A DNA stretch of 64,000 nucleotides from Streptomyces sp. GESEQ-35 (lineage in GTDB: Bacteria > Actinomycetota > Actinomycetes > Streptomycetales > Streptomycetaceae). Where the stretch lies: NCBI RefSeq assembly GCF_017948485.1, contig NZ_JAFFSX010000014.1:124001-188000 (forward strand), in the 5' to 3' direction. The notes below the pieces were generated by a model. The model was not told where the DNA came from and made no database searches. It saw only the letters and a program-made list of their open reading frames with translations. Made by a program: the position numbers and the translations under genes. Of the stretch, positions 25,111-33,632 are shown piece by piece (position 1 is the first letter of the stretch; each line of letters starts with the position of its first letter).

Positions 25111-25818
25111 TCACCAGGGAATCGGCCCCTCCACGTCGAAGTAGCCCCCGGTCGGACCGTCCGGGCCGACCTGTGCCATGCGGACGATGACCTCGGCGCC
25201 CTGCTCGACGGTCTGGGTACCGGTGCGCCCGTTCAGGTCCGTCGACGTGAAACCCGGCTCGACGGCGTTGATCCGCATGTTCGGGAACGCCTTCGCGAAC
25301 TGCACGGTGATCATATTGACCGCCGTCTTCGAGGCCGGGTAGGCAACGGCCGGGTAGAAGTGGGCCGGTGAGTCCGGGTCGGACAGCCGGGAAAGCGACG
25401 CCAAGCCGCTGCTCAGGTTGACCACGACGGGGGCCGCGGACCGCTGGAGCAGCGGCAGGAAGGCGTGGGTGACACGGACGACGCCGAATACGTTGGTCTC
25501 GAACACCGTGCGCATCTCGTCGGCGGTGGTGTCCGCGGCGGTGGGCATGCTGTTGCTCTCGCTCCGCACTTCGATGCCGGCGTTGTTGACCAGTACGTCA
25601 AGGCCGCCCTCGGCCTCGACGGTCTTCACCGCGGCCCGGACGGAGACGTCGTCGCTGACGTCGAGCTGGACGAACCGGGCGCCGAGCTGTTCGGCGGCGC
25701 GGCGGCCCCGCTCGGCGTCGCGGGCGCCGACGTAGACGGTGTGACCTGCTTCGACCAGCCGACGGGCGGTCTCGAAGCCCAGTCCCTTGTTCGCTCCGGT
25801 GATGAGTGTTGTCGTCAT
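25111..25818 (-). CDS. short-chain dehydrogenase/reductase
   Basis: A 235-residue classical SDR. Cofactor motif LITGANKGLGFETARRL, acidic-turn replaced by GARD (NADP preference likely), DVLVNNAG, catalytic Ser in VNLSSGLASL and the YPASK tetrad motif in AVAYPASKTAVNM, then NAVEPGFTSTDL. ATG 25818 is chosen; the frame is open to 25890. It is divergent from an XRE/MmyB regulator, a pairing common in Streptomyces, in which the regulator controls the reductase. Confidence 0.92.
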   Translation of the reverse strand: MTTTLITGANKGLGFETARRLVEAGHTVYVGARDAERGRRAAEQLGARFVQLDVSDDVSVRAAVKTVEAEGGLDVLVNNAGIEVRSESNSMPTAADTTADEMRTVFETNVFGVVRVTHAFLPLLQRSAAPVVVNLSSGLASLSRLSDPDSPAHFYPAVAYPASKTAVNMITVQFAKAFPNMRINAVEPGFTSTDLNGRTGTQTVEQGAEVIVRMAQVGPDGPTGGYFDVEGPIPW

Positions 25819-25919
25819 GACTCCACGCTCCCGCTCGACAGGGTGGGCAGCCAGCGCACCCCGCTTCCTGGGACTCCCAGTACCAGGCACGATCCCGGCC
25901 GACGCGGTTGACTGGGGGT

Positions 25920-26756
25920 ATGACGACGGAACTCGGGCGGGCCCTGCGCCGCTGGCGCGACCGGGTCGCCCCGGAGACCGCCGGGCTGCCCGCCGGTGGT
26001 CAGCGGCGCGCGGCCGGGCTGCGTCGCGAGGAACTGGCCCTGCTGGCGGGAATCTCGGTCGACTACGTGACCCGCCTCGAACAAGGGCGGGCGGTCAACC
26101 CGTCCGGACAGATCATCGAGGCCCTCGCCCGGGCACTGCGGCTGACGGGGGACGAACGGACGCACCTGTTCCGGCTGGCCGGGCTGGTGCCGCCGGGTCC
26201 CGAGACGGTGCCCGGGCACATCACGCCGAGCGTCCAGCGACTGCTGGACCGGCTGGTGGACACTCCGGTCGGCGTCTCCGACGCGGCCATGACGCTGCTC
26301 GTGGCCAACCCCATGTATGCGGCGCTGATGGGCGACCCCTCCGGCCGGCGCGGCTTCGAACGCAACGGGGTGTGGCGCAACTTCCTCGGCGTGCCCACCC
26401 GGGTCCGGCACACGCCGGAGGAGCGGTACGCCTTCGAGATCGGCATGGTCGGCGAACTGCGGGCGACGGCCGTCCGGTATCCCGCCGACCGGCAACTGGG
26501 GCGCCTGATCGCGGAGTTGCGTGCGAGCAGCGAACGGTTCGCCGAGCTGTGGGACGCGGGCGTCGTCGGCCGGCTCGAGAGCTCGCGCAAGACGATCGAG
26601 CATCCGCAGGTGGGCCTGTTGACTCTGGACTGCGACCTGCTCCGGGTCGAGGGCAACGATCTGCACATCCTCGTCTACTCGGCCGAACCGGGCACCGAGG
26701 CCGCCGACAAGCTGGAGCTGCTCTCCGTCCTCGGCACCCAGTCACTCGTGGGCTAG
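25920..26756 (+). CDS. XRE-family regulator with MmyB-like ligand domain
   Basis: A 278-residue protein. The N-terminal HTH carries the hallmark RRAAGLRREELALLAGISVDYVTRLEQGR, and residues 100-275 form the MmyB-like PAS-type domain (ANPMYAALMG, GVWRNFLGVPTRVRHTPEER, FAELWDAGVV, HPQVGLLTLDCDLL) that binds fatty-acid-like ligands in related proteins. It is divergent from the SDR gene and probably regulates it. Its 3' end overlaps the ROK gene tail by 15 bases in convergent orientation. Confidence 0.9.
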   Translation: MTTELGRALRRWRDRVAPETAGLPAGGQRRAAGLRREELALLAGISVDYVTRLEQGRAVNPSGQIIEALARALRLTGDERTHLFRLAGLVPPGPETVPGHITPSVQRLLDRLVDTPVGVSDAAMTLLVANPMYAALMGDPSGRRGFERNGVWRNFLGVPTRVRHTPEERYAFEIGMVGELRATAVRYPADRQLGRLIAELRASSERFAELWDAGVVGRLESSRKTIEHPQVGLLTLDCDLLRVEGNDLHILVYSAEPGTEAADKLELLSVLGTQSLVG

Positions 26757-27986
26757 CGCCCCCAGCGGATCGTCCAGTACCGGCTGCCAGGCCAGCTCCG
26801 CCGCACCCACCAGGCTGTTGTGGTCGAGCGTGCACGCCAGGATCGGCACACCGCCGCTCTGTCCCCACAGACTGCGGTCGGCGACGACGGCACGCAGCCG
26901 CTCCGGGTCCGCGTCGAGCAGGGTGCGGTGCATTCCGCCGAGGATGATGCGGTCCGGGTTGAGGATGTTCACCAGGCCCGCGAGGCCGAGGCCGAGCCGG
27001 TCGATCAGTTGCTCGGTGGCCGCACGGACGGTCGGGTCGGCGTAGTGCAGCCGGATCAGGTCGATCGCCTGCTGCAACAGCGACACCTCGGGACCCGGGT
27101 CGCGCCCCGCCGCGGTGAGGAGGGCCAGCGGGTCGGCCTCGACGTCGAGACAGCCGCGGCTGCCGCAGTGGCAGGGGCGGCCCTCCGGGTTGACGGTGAG
27201 GTGGCCGACCTCCAGGGCCAGGCCCGAACTGCCGGTGTGCAGGCGCCCGTCGAGGACCAGTGCGCCGCCCACACCCCGGTGTCCGGTGGCCACGCACAGC
27301 AGGTCCCGGGCGCCGCGTCCCGCGCCGTGCCGGTGTTCGGCGAGCGCGGCGAGATTGACGTCGTTGCCCGCGAACGCCGGTCCGGTGATCCCGGCCGCGC
27401 GCACGCACTCCGCGAAGATCCGGCGCACGGGCGCGCCCACGGGCCAGGCCAGGTGCAGCGGATTGAGGGCCAGACCGTCGGGCTCGGCGACCGCGGACGG
27501 CACGGCGAGCCCGGCACCCACGCAGCGGCGTCCGGTGGTGCGCAGCAGGTCGGCGCCCGCCTCCACCACGGATCCGAGGACCTTCGCGGGGTCGGCGTCG
27601 ACGGTCTCGCAGCCCGGCGCGGTGGCGACGATCCGGCCGCCGAGACCGACCAGTGCGGCTCGGAACCCGTCGGCGTGCACCTGTGCGGCGAGGACGACCG
27701 GCCCGTCCTCGGCGACCGACAGCCGGTGCGAGGGCCGCCCCTGCGAACCGGCCGCCGCGGAGGGCCGGGCGTCCACCTGGATCAGCCCGAGCGCCTCCAG
27801 CTCCGCGGCCACCGCGCCAGCCGTCGCCCGTGTCACCCCCAGCTCGGCGGTGAGCACGGCCCGGGTCGGCGCCCGTCCGGTGTGCACGAGCTCCAATGCG
27901 GGCCCGAGCGCACCGCGCCCCCGGTCCAGCCGCGTCCTCGAGGTGGTCCCTTCCCCCGCCGGCCGGGGGTCCGCCTTCCCGCTCAT
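26742..27986 (-). CDS. ROK-family transcriptional regulator
   Basis: A 414-residue protein with an N-terminal winged helix (RAPTRAVLTAELGVTRATAGAVAAELEALGLI) and a ROK sugar-kinase-like domain. The zinc motif PCHCGSRGCLD is intact, and GHLTVNPEG and the glycine-rich NDVNLAALAEHRHG regions are visible. ROK regulators respond to sugars and repress carbohydrate operons. ATG 27986 is chosen. It is not next to an obvious sugar transporter here, so its target is unknown. Confidence 0.9.
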   Translation of the reverse strand: MSGKADPRPAGEGTTSRTRLDRGRGALGPALELVHTGRAPTRAVLTAELGVTRATAGAVAAELEALGLIQVDARPSAAAGSQGRPSHRLSVAEDGPVVLAAQVHADGFRAALVGLGGRIVATAPGCETVDADPAKVLGSVVEAGADLLRTTGRRCVGAGLAVPSAVAEPDGLALNPLHLAWPVGAPVRRIFAECVRAAGITGPAFAGNDVNLAALAEHRHGAGRGARDLLCVATGHRGVGGALVLDGRLHTGSSGLALEVGHLTVNPEGRPCHCGSRGCLDVEADPLALLTAAGRDPGPEVSLLQQAIDLIRLHYADPTVRAATEQLIDRLGLGLAGLVNILNPDRIILGGMHRTLLDADPERLRAVVADRSLWGQSGGVPILACTLDHNSLVGAAELAWQPVLDDPLGALAHE

Positions 27987-28022
27987 GAGGGCGAGTCTCC
28001 CATGATCCGCCGGCACGGAGGG

Positions 28023-28664
28023 CTACAGGCCGCTGACTCTGAGCGTGACGTTCAGCCGCCCGGTCAGCCCCAACTCGGGCGGCGCCGTGCCCGGGTGCAC
28101 CCGCGGCACCCCGTGGTAGGCGAGCCGCGACGGTCCGCCGAACACGAACAGATCCCCGCTGCGCAGCTCCACGTCCGTGTAGGGCCGGGCCCGGGTCTCG
28201 GTGTTGCCGAAGCGGAACACGCAGGTGTCCCCGAGGCTCAGCGACACCACCGGGGCGTCCGACTTCTCGTCGCTGTCGCGGTGCATGCCCATGCGGGCGT
28301 CGGCGTCGTAGAAGTTGATCAGAGCGATGTCGTACGGAGGCGGCTCCGTGCCGAGGGCGTCGCCCACCGCGCTCCGGCCCAGCTCTCCCAGCCAGTCCGG
28401 GAACGGCTTCACGGGCGCACCGTCACCGTCGACGACGGTGCGGGCGTAGGCGTACGGATACCAGTGCCAGCCGAGACAGACCTGCCGGGCGGTCATCGTG
28501 CCGCCGCCGGGTGTGCGGACCGTGCGGAGCCCGGCGGGCGGGCGCGCCCACGCGCGGCAGGCCTCCAGCAGCTCGCGCTGCCGCTCCTGATCCAGCCAGC
28601 CCGGCACGTGCACCGCGCCCGGCGCGACCTCCGTGCGGCCCCTGGGGAACAGTTCGGCATCCAT
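28023..28664 (-). CDS. AlkB-family 2-oxoglutarate/Fe(II) DNA dealkylase
   Basis: A 213-residue dioxygenase. HxD in MGMHRDSDEK, distal His in RLAYHGVPRV, and the 2-oxoglutarate-binding Arg in GRLNVTLRVSG are all present, with NFYDADARMG and SGDLFVFGGPS as in E. coli AlkB. It oxidatively removes N-methyl lesions from DNA. ATG 28664 sits 43 bases before the MITE-like element. Only 36 bases separate it from the ROK gene downstream. Confidence 0.93.
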   Translation of the reverse strand: MDAELFPRGRTEVAPGAVHVPGWLDQERQRELLEACRAWARPPAGLRTVRTPGGGTMTARQVCLGWHWYPYAYARTVVDGDGAPVKPFPDWLGELGRSAVGDALGTEPPPYDIALINFYDADARMGMHRDSDEKSDAPVVSLSLGDTCVFRFGNTETRARPYTDVELRSGDLFVFGGPSRLAYHGVPRVHPGTAPPELGLTGRLNVTLRVSGL

Positions 28665-28706
28665 GCCCCCATCCTGCCCGACCGGCCTTCACCTGCGGCT
28701 CGGCCA

Positions 28707-28881
28707 GGGCCTGTCCGGCGGATCAGGTTGCAGGAAAGAAGCGGTGCCAAATCAGCGCTGGTGAGCGGGGCCATGGGGGGTCCCCCGCGCGAGCGAAGCC
28801 GAGCGTGGGGGAGACTGACGACAACGCCGCAGATGGGCGTGCCAGGCCCCGCGTCTGCGGCATGATCCGCCGGACAGGCCC
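28707..28881. mobile_element. 175-bp MITE-like element with 19-bp terminal inverted repeats
   Basis: GGGCCTGTCCGGCGGATCA at 28707-28725 is repeated perfectly inverted at 28863-28881. The interior (137 bases) has no convincing gene but holds a GGGGGTCCCCC-type hairpin. The ends resemble termini of IS5-type elements and short non-autonomous repeats that I recall as frequent in Streptomyces. The symmetry weakly extends one step outward (GGC[C/T]A), so a clear target duplication cannot be assigned. It lies exactly between the divergent AlkB and RlmG genes and so must contain or displace their promoters. Confidence 0.8.
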
Positions 28882-28896
28882 TAGCCTGGTCGCACG

Positions 28897-30036
28897 ATGA
28901 ACGACCGTATGACGACGCCCTGGGGCGAGATCGCGCCGACCCGCTTCCCCGAGGACCCGCGCGAGCAGCTGCGCGCCTGGGACGCCTCCGACGAGTACCT
29001 CCTGCGGCACCTCGCGGAGCAGGAGGTCCCGCTGTCCGGCACGGTCGTGGTCCTCGGCGACCGCTGGGGTGCCCTGGTCACGGCCCTCGCGGCCCACCGG
29101 CCGGTACAGATCACCGACTCGTACCTCGCCCAGGAGGCGACGCGCGCGAACCTCGCACGCAACGACATCGAGACGGGCACCGTCACCCTGCTCACCACCC
29201 AGGATCCGCCACCGGCCCGGGTCGACGTCCTCCTCGTCCGTGTGCCGAAGAGCCTGGCGCTCCTGGAGGACCAGCTGCTGCGGCTGGCGCCCGCCGTGCA
29301 CAAGGGCACGGTCGTCGTCGGCACCGGCATGGTGAAGGAGATCCACACCTCCACGCTGAAGCTGTTCGAGCGGATCCTCGGCCCGACCCGCACCTCGCTC
29401 GCCGAGAAGAAGGCCCGGCTCATCTTCTGCACGCCCGGGGCCCATGAGCCGCCCGCCAGCCCCTGGCCGTACAGCTACACGCTCCCCGACGGCATCGGCG
29501 CTGCCTCGGGCGGCACCGTCGTCAATCACGCGGGCGTGTTCTGCGCCGACCGGCTCGACATCGGCACCCGCTTCTTCCTGAAGCACCTGCCGAGCAGCGG
29601 CGGCGGCCGCGTCGTCGACCTGGGCTGCGGCAACGGTGTCGTCGGTACGGCGATGGCGCTGGCCGATCCCGGGGCCGAGGTGCTGTTCACGGACGAGTCG
29701 TTCCAGGCCGTGGCGTCGGCGGAGGCGACGTACAAGGCGAACGGGGTGCCGGGGCACGCCGAGTTCCGGGTCGGGGACGGGCTGGCGGGGGTGCCGGCCG
29801 GCAGTGTCGACCTGGTGCTCAACAATCCGCCGTTCCACTCCCACCAGGCGACGACGGACGCGACGGCATGGCGGATGTTCAGCGGGGCGCTGCGCGCGCT
29901 GCGGCCCGGCGGTGAGCTGTGGGTGATCGGCAATCGGCACCTCGGTTACCACATCAAGCTGCGACGGTTGTTCGGCAACAGTCAACTCGTCGCGAGTGAC
30001 TCGAAGTTCGTGGTGCTGCGGGCCGTCAGGGGTTAG
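28897..30036 (+). CDS. RlmG-like class I SAM-dependent rRNA methyltransferase
   Basis: A 379-residue protein with the duplicated Rossmann layout of RlmG/RsmC: an N-terminal degenerate MTase domain (VVVLGDRWGALVTALAAHRP) and a C-terminal catalytic one (GGRVVDLGCGNGVVGTAMALADPGAEVLFTDES) with the N2-guanine motif LVLNNPPFHSHQ. RlmG methylates G1835 of 23S rRNA in E. coli. The start ATG 28897 lies 15 bases after the MITE; a second ATG (28909) is in frame. It is followed after five bases by another methyltransferase gene. Confidence 0.9.
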   Translation: MNDRMTTPWGEIAPTRFPEDPREQLRAWDASDEYLLRHLAEQEVPLSGTVVVLGDRWGALVTALAAHRPVQITDSYLAQEATRANLARNDIETGTVTLLTTQDPPPARVDVLLVRVPKSLALLEDQLLRLAPAVHKGTVVVGTGMVKEIHTSTLKLFERILGPTRTSLAEKKARLIFCTPGAHEPPASPWPYSYTLPDGIGAASGGTVVNHAGVFCADRLDIGTRFFLKHLPSSGGGRVVDLGCGNGVVGTAMALADPGAEVLFTDESFQAVASAEATYKANGVPGHAEFRVGDGLAGVPAGSVDLVLNNPPFHSHQATTDATAWRMFSGALRALRPGGELWVIGNRHLGYHIKLRRLFGNSQLVASDSKFVVLRAVRG

Positions 30037-30041
30037 TTGGG

Positions 30042-30824
30042 GTGAGCGTGTCCGACGATTCGGTGCGGGGCTTCTACGACGAGCTGGCCCCCGACTACCA
30101 CCTGATCTTCCCGGACTGGGACGCGAGCATGGCGCGCCAGGCGGCGGCACTGGAAGATCTGCTGCTCCCGCGACTCGGAGCGGGACCGCACAGGATCCTG
30201 GACTGCTCCTGCGGGATCGGGACCCAGGCGATCGGGCTGGCGGTGCGCGCGCACGATGTCGTCGGCAGCGACCTGAGCCCTGTCGCCGCCGCGCGCGCCG
30301 CCGCCGAAGCCGCTGCCCGTGGTCTCCGGCTTCCGGTGGCCGTCGCGGACATGCGGCTGCTGCCGTTCACGCCGTCGGTGTTCGACGTCGTCGTCTGCGC
30401 CGACAACTCGCTCCCGCACCTGTTGTCGGCGCGGGACGTCGAGGCTGCACTGTTGAGCATCCGACGGGTTCTGCGCGAGGACGGGCTGCTGGTGCTCACC
30501 GTCCGGGACTACGACGAGGCCCGACGGACCAGGCCCGCGGCGACCCCTCCCCAGGTCTCGCACACCTCGGACGGTGACGTGATCACCTTTCAACTGTGGC
30601 ACTGGCACGAGGACGGCGAGCGCTACGCCCTGGAGCACTTTCAGCTCCTCCCGACGGGCGACGGCTGGAGCGTCCGCGTCCGTCGGACCACCTACTGGGC
30701 GCTGACCCGCGGGCAGTTGACGGAGTTCGTGACCGCGGCCGGCTTCACCGATGTCGCCTGGCACGCTCCCGCGTCCAGTGGGTTCTACCAGCCGGTGCTC
30801 ACCGCACGTCCAGCACCTGGATGA
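30042..30824 (+). CDS. class I SAM-dependent methyltransferase
   Basis: A 260-residue protein starting at GTG 30042, five bases after the RlmG-like stop. YDELAPDYHLIFPDWDASMARQ precedes motif I HRILDCSCGIGTQAIGLAVRAHDVVGSDLS, and motif post I-III follows (LPVAVADMRLLPF, FDVVVCADNSLPHLL). The layout resembles glycine/sarcosine N-methyltransferase-like small-molecule enzymes. Substrate unknown. Its last 26 bases overlap the aldolase gene convergently. Confidence 0.85.
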   Translation: MSVSDDSVRGFYDELAPDYHLIFPDWDASMARQAAALEDLLLPRLGAGPHRILDCSCGIGTQAIGLAVRAHDVVGSDLSPVAAARAAAEAAARGLRLPVAVADMRLLPFTPSVFDVVVCADNSLPHLLSARDVEAALLSIRRVLREDGLLVLTVRDYDEARRTRPAATPPQVSHTSDGDVITFQLWHWHEDGERYALEHFQLLPTGDGWSVRVRRTTYWALTRGQLTEFVTAAGFTDVAWHAPASSGFYQPVLTARPAPG

Positions 30825-31653
30825 TCGCCGCCACCGTCCGCACCATCGCCTCCCGCCCCACACTCAGGTACTTCCGCGAGTCGACGGCCTCGGGGTGGGC
30901 GGCCAGGTACTCGCGTATCGCGCCGGTCATGGCGAGGTTGAGGGCGGTGCCGACGTTCACCTTGGCGATGCCGCCCGCGACGGCCGAGGTGAGTTCGGCG
31001 TCGGGCACGCCGCTGGAGCCGTGCAGAACCAGCGGGACGTCCAGGGCGGCCGCCAGCCGCTTGAGGAGGTCATGGTCGAGGGCGGCCGTGCGGGTGGTCA
31101 TGGCGTGCGAGGTGCCGACGGCCACCGCGAGGGCGTCGACCCCCGAGTCGGCGACGAAGGCACGGGCCTGCGCGGGGTCGGTGCGGGCGCCGGGGGCGTG
31201 GGCGTCGAGCGGCGGGGCCCCGTTCTTGCCGCCCACCTCGCCCAACTCGGCCTCGATCCACAGCCCTTGGGCATGCGCCCAGTCGACGGCGGCCCGTGTC
31301 GCCGCGAGGTTCTCCTGATACGGCAGCCGCGACGCGTCGTACATCACGGAGCTGAATCCGGCACCCGCCGCCTGACGCAGCAGGTCATCGCTCTGTACAT
31401 GGTCGAGGTGCAACGCGACCGGTACGGCGGCCCGTTCGGCGGCGGTGAGGGCGGCACGGGCGAGGGGCAGCAGGCGTCCGTAGCGGAACGTGACCGCGTT
31501 CTCGCTGACTTGGAGGACGACCGGCGCGTCCACGGATTCCGCGCCGACGATGACGGCCTCGACGTGTTCCAGCGTGATGATGTTGAAGGCGGCGACTGCG
31601 GAGTGCGCTGCGGCGGCCCGGGCGACGAGCTCGCCGGTGGTGGTCAGGGGCAC
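30799..31653 (-). CDS. class II ketose-bisphosphate aldolase (GatY/KbaY-like)
   Basis: A 284-residue zinc aldolase: HLDHVQSDDLLR gives the Zn-binding His and catalytic Asp, EAELGEVGGKNG the second ligand region, VGTSHAM a Zn His, LVLHGSSGVPDAE a third His, and KVNVGTALNLAM the phosphate site. Members cleave tagatose- or fructose-1,6-bisphosphate or analogues. GTG 31653 has GAAGGGA upstream. It follows the SIS-isomerase gene by 11 bases, suggesting a two-step route from an amino- or keto-sugar phosphate. Confidence 0.88.
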   Translation of the reverse strand: MPLTTTGELVARAAAAHSAVAAFNIITLEHVEAVIVGAESVDAPVVLQVSENAVTFRYGRLLPLARAALTAAERAAVPVALHLDHVQSDDLLRQAAGAGFSSVMYDASRLPYQENLAATRAAVDWAHAQGLWIEAELGEVGGKNGAPPLDAHAPGARTDPAQARAFVADSGVDALAVAVGTSHAMTTRTAALDHDLLKRLAAALDVPLVLHGSSGVPDAELTSAVAGGIAKVNVGTALNLAMTGAIREYLAAHPEAVDSRKYLSVGREAMVRTVAAIIQVLDVR

Positions 31654-31664
31654 GGTCGGTCCCT

Positions 31665-32546
31665 TCAGTCGGCGAGGATCACCGAGCGGGTGAGGTGACG
31701 GGGCCGGTCCGGGTCCAGGCCGCGGGCGGCGGCGACTGCGACGGCGAGCCGCTGGGCGCGGACCAGCTCGGCGAGCGGGTCGAGACCGCCGGCCACCCAC
31801 AGCCCGCCGGTGGCCCGTACCTGTTCGGCCAGGCCCTCGGGCGGCTCCCCGAGCATCCAGGTCGCCGTGCCCTGGGTGGTGATGCTGATGGGGCCGTGCC
31901 GGTACTCCATCGCCGGGTAGGCCTCGGTCCACGACAGCGAGGCCTCGCGCATCTTCAGTCCGGCCTCGTTGGCCAGCCCCACGGTCCAGCCTCGGCCGAG
32001 AAAGGTGAACTGGGTGCAGTCGACGAGCCCTTCGGGCAGCGGGGCGGCGAGTGCGGTGCGGGCGTCGGCGACGACCGAATCGGCGTGCAGGCCGAGGTGG
32101 GCGCGGAAGAGGGTCAGCGCGGTGGTCGCGAACCGGGTCTGCACGACGGACCGTTCGTCCGCGAAGTTCAGCACGACGACGTCATCGGCGGCCGCCATGA
32201 CGGGCGTGCCGGGGTCGGCGGTGACGGCGGTCGTGCGCGTACGGCCCTTCAACCGCCCGAGCAGTTCGAGGACTTCGGTCGTGGTGCCGGAGCGGGTGAG
32301 GGCGACGACACGGTCGTACGGGCGGCCGTACGGGAACTCGGACGCGGCGAACGCGTCCGTCACGCCCTGTCCCGCGCCCTCGCGCAGGCCCGCGGCGGCC
32401 TGCGCCATGAAGTACGAGGTGCCGCATCCGACGATCGCGACCCGCTCCCCCGGCGCCGGAAGCACCCCGCCGTGCTGCCCGGCCTCCGCCGCGGCCCGCG
32501 TCCAGCACTCGGGCTGGCTCGTCAGCTCGTCCTCGACATGGGTCAT
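31665..32546 (-). CDS. SIS-domain sugar isomerase/deaminase (AgaS-like)
   Basis: A 293-residue protein with tandem SIS folds. VAIVGCGTSYFMAQAAAGLREG and ALTRSGTTTEVLELLGRLKG form the first phosphosugar site; FLGRGWTVGLANEAGLKMREASLSWTEAYPAMEYRHGP the second, with the E-x-x-H-G-P motif of GlmS/AgaS proteins. Likely converts an amino-sugar 6-phosphate to a keto-sugar phosphate. ATG 32546 has a strong GGGAGGGG. It heads an operon with the aldolase and is divergent from a DeoR/AgaR-type regulator. Confidence 0.87.
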   Translation of the reverse strand: MTHVEDELTSQPECWTRAAAEAGQHGGVLPAPGERVAIVGCGTSYFMAQAAAGLREGAGQGVTDAFAASEFPYGRPYDRVVALTRSGTTTEVLELLGRLKGRTRTTAVTADPGTPVMAAADDVVVLNFADERSVVQTRFATTALTLFRAHLGLHADSVVADARTALAAPLPEGLVDCTQFTFLGRGWTVGLANEAGLKMREASLSWTEAYPAMEYRHGPISITTQGTATWMLGEPPEGLAEQVRATGGLWVAGGLDPLAELVRAQRLAVAVAAARGLDPDRPRHLTRSVILAD

Positions 32547-32561
32547 GCCACACCCCTCCCA

Positions 32562-32615
32562 GCTTTGCTTGTTCTTGCAAGATATAGCGAGCTTTCGAGC
32601 ACAATCAAGCATTCG
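32562..32615. promoter_or_regulatory. operator/promoter region between sugar operon and DeoR gene
   Basis: An AT-richer stretch with TGCTTG (32566-32571) inverted as CAAGCA (32606-32611), a perfect CTTGCAAG palindrome (32574-32581) and a CGAGC direct repeat at either side of TTT. Multiple short repeats are typical for AgaR/DeoR operators. Binding by the divergent DeoR protein is inference. Confidence 0.45.
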
Positions 32616-32669
32616 GCCTGGAATGGTGTGCGCTAGTGTCACCGGAAGATCGAGGATCGGAGGCCGCGG

Positions 32670-33449
32670 ATGTCGCGCGACGCCCGCTGGAAGGCGCTGC
32701 TGGAGCTGCTCGTCGAGCGAGGCCGGCTGGACGTCGAGGAGGCCGCGGCCGACCTCGATGTGTCGGCGGCGACGATCAGACGCGACTTCGATCAGCTCGC
32801 CGAGCAGCAGATGCTGGTGCGCACCCGGGGCGGCGCGGTCGTGCACGGGGTGTCGTACGAACTCCCGCTGCGCTACAAGACCGCCCGGCACGCCTCCGAG
32901 AAGCAGCGCATCGCCAAGGCCGTCGCGGATCTCGTGGCGCCCGGTGAGGCGGTGGGGCTGACCGGCGGCACGACCACCACCGAGGTGGCGCGCGCCCTCG
33001 CCGTACGCAGTGATCTCTCATCCGGCTCCCCCGCACTCACCGTCGTCACCAACGCCCTCAACATCGCCAACGAGCTGGCCGTACGGCCGCAGTTCAAGAT
33101 CGTGGTGACCGGCGGGGTCGCGCGGGCGCAGTCGTACGAGCTCATCGGGCCGCTCGCGGACGGCGTGCTCGGGCAGATCACGATCGACGTGGCCGTGCTC
33201 GGCGTCGTCTCCTTCGACGTGGCCCACGGGGCCGCCGCACACGACGAGGCGGAGGCCGCGATCAACCGGCTGCTGTGCGAGCGGGCGGAGCGCGTGATCG
33301 TCGCCGCCGACTCCAGCAAGCTGGGGCGTCGGGCGTTCGCCCGGATCTGCCCGGCCGATGCGGTGGACACACTGGTCACGGACACGGCGGCCGACCCGGA
33401 GACGGTACAGCGGTTCGAGGAGGCCGGGATCAGAGTGATCACCGCCTGA
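32670..33449 (+). CDS. DeoR/GlpR-family regulator of the adjacent sugar operon
   Basis: A 259-residue protein with HTH WKALLELLVERGRLDVEEAAADLDVSAATIRRDFDQLAEQQML and the DeoRC domain (VGLTGGTTTTEVARAL, VVTNALNIANELAV, GVVSFDVAHGAAAHDEAEA, ERVIVAADSSKLGRRAF). It is divergent from the SIS/aldolase pair, a common arrangement for AgaR-like repressors. Confidence 0.92.
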   Translation: MSRDARWKALLELLVERGRLDVEEAAADLDVSAATIRRDFDQLAEQQMLVRTRGGAVVHGVSYELPLRYKTARHASEKQRIAKAVADLVAPGEAVGLTGGTTTTEVARALAVRSDLSSGSPALTVVTNALNIANELAVRPQFKIVVTGGVARAQSYELIGPLADGVLGQITIDVAVLGVVSFDVAHGAAAHDEAEAAINRLLCERAERVIVAADSSKLGRRAFARICPADAVDTLVTDTAADPETVQRFEEAGIRVITA

Positions 33450-33458
33450 CACCGTGGC

Positions 33459-33563
33459 CGCCCCGTAAGGGGCGCGGGGCTGTATCGAAATGCGGCTCCG
33501 CCGCGTGGGCGCGACCAGCCCCCACCGGCCCGCGCACGCGGCGGAGCCGCATATCGATACAGC
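33459..33563. repeat. hairpin-rich interspersed repeat, copy 1 (intergenic)
   Basis: CGCCCC-GTAA-GGGGCG forms a hairpin at 33459-33474, ten bases after the DeoR stop, leading into GCGGGGCTG and later GCGCGACCAGCC, the same signature as three other copies in this window but on the opposite strand. Within it, a 28-bp inverted repeat (33479-33506 and 33536-33563, one mismatch, 29-base loop) makes a large cruciform-like hairpin. It probably also serves as a terminator before the GH15 gene. Confidence 0.75.
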
Positions 33564-33632
33564 ATCACCGCGCAACCAGCGGAGCGCCTAGGCTGGCAGT
33601 GACGCGGAGCAGGCCGGGCCAGGGAGGCTGCG

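Noticed and set aside
28726..28862. Possible small gene inside the 175-bp inverted-repeat element
   Set aside because: Frames are short, lack a ribosome site and share no motif; the element is too short for a transposase.
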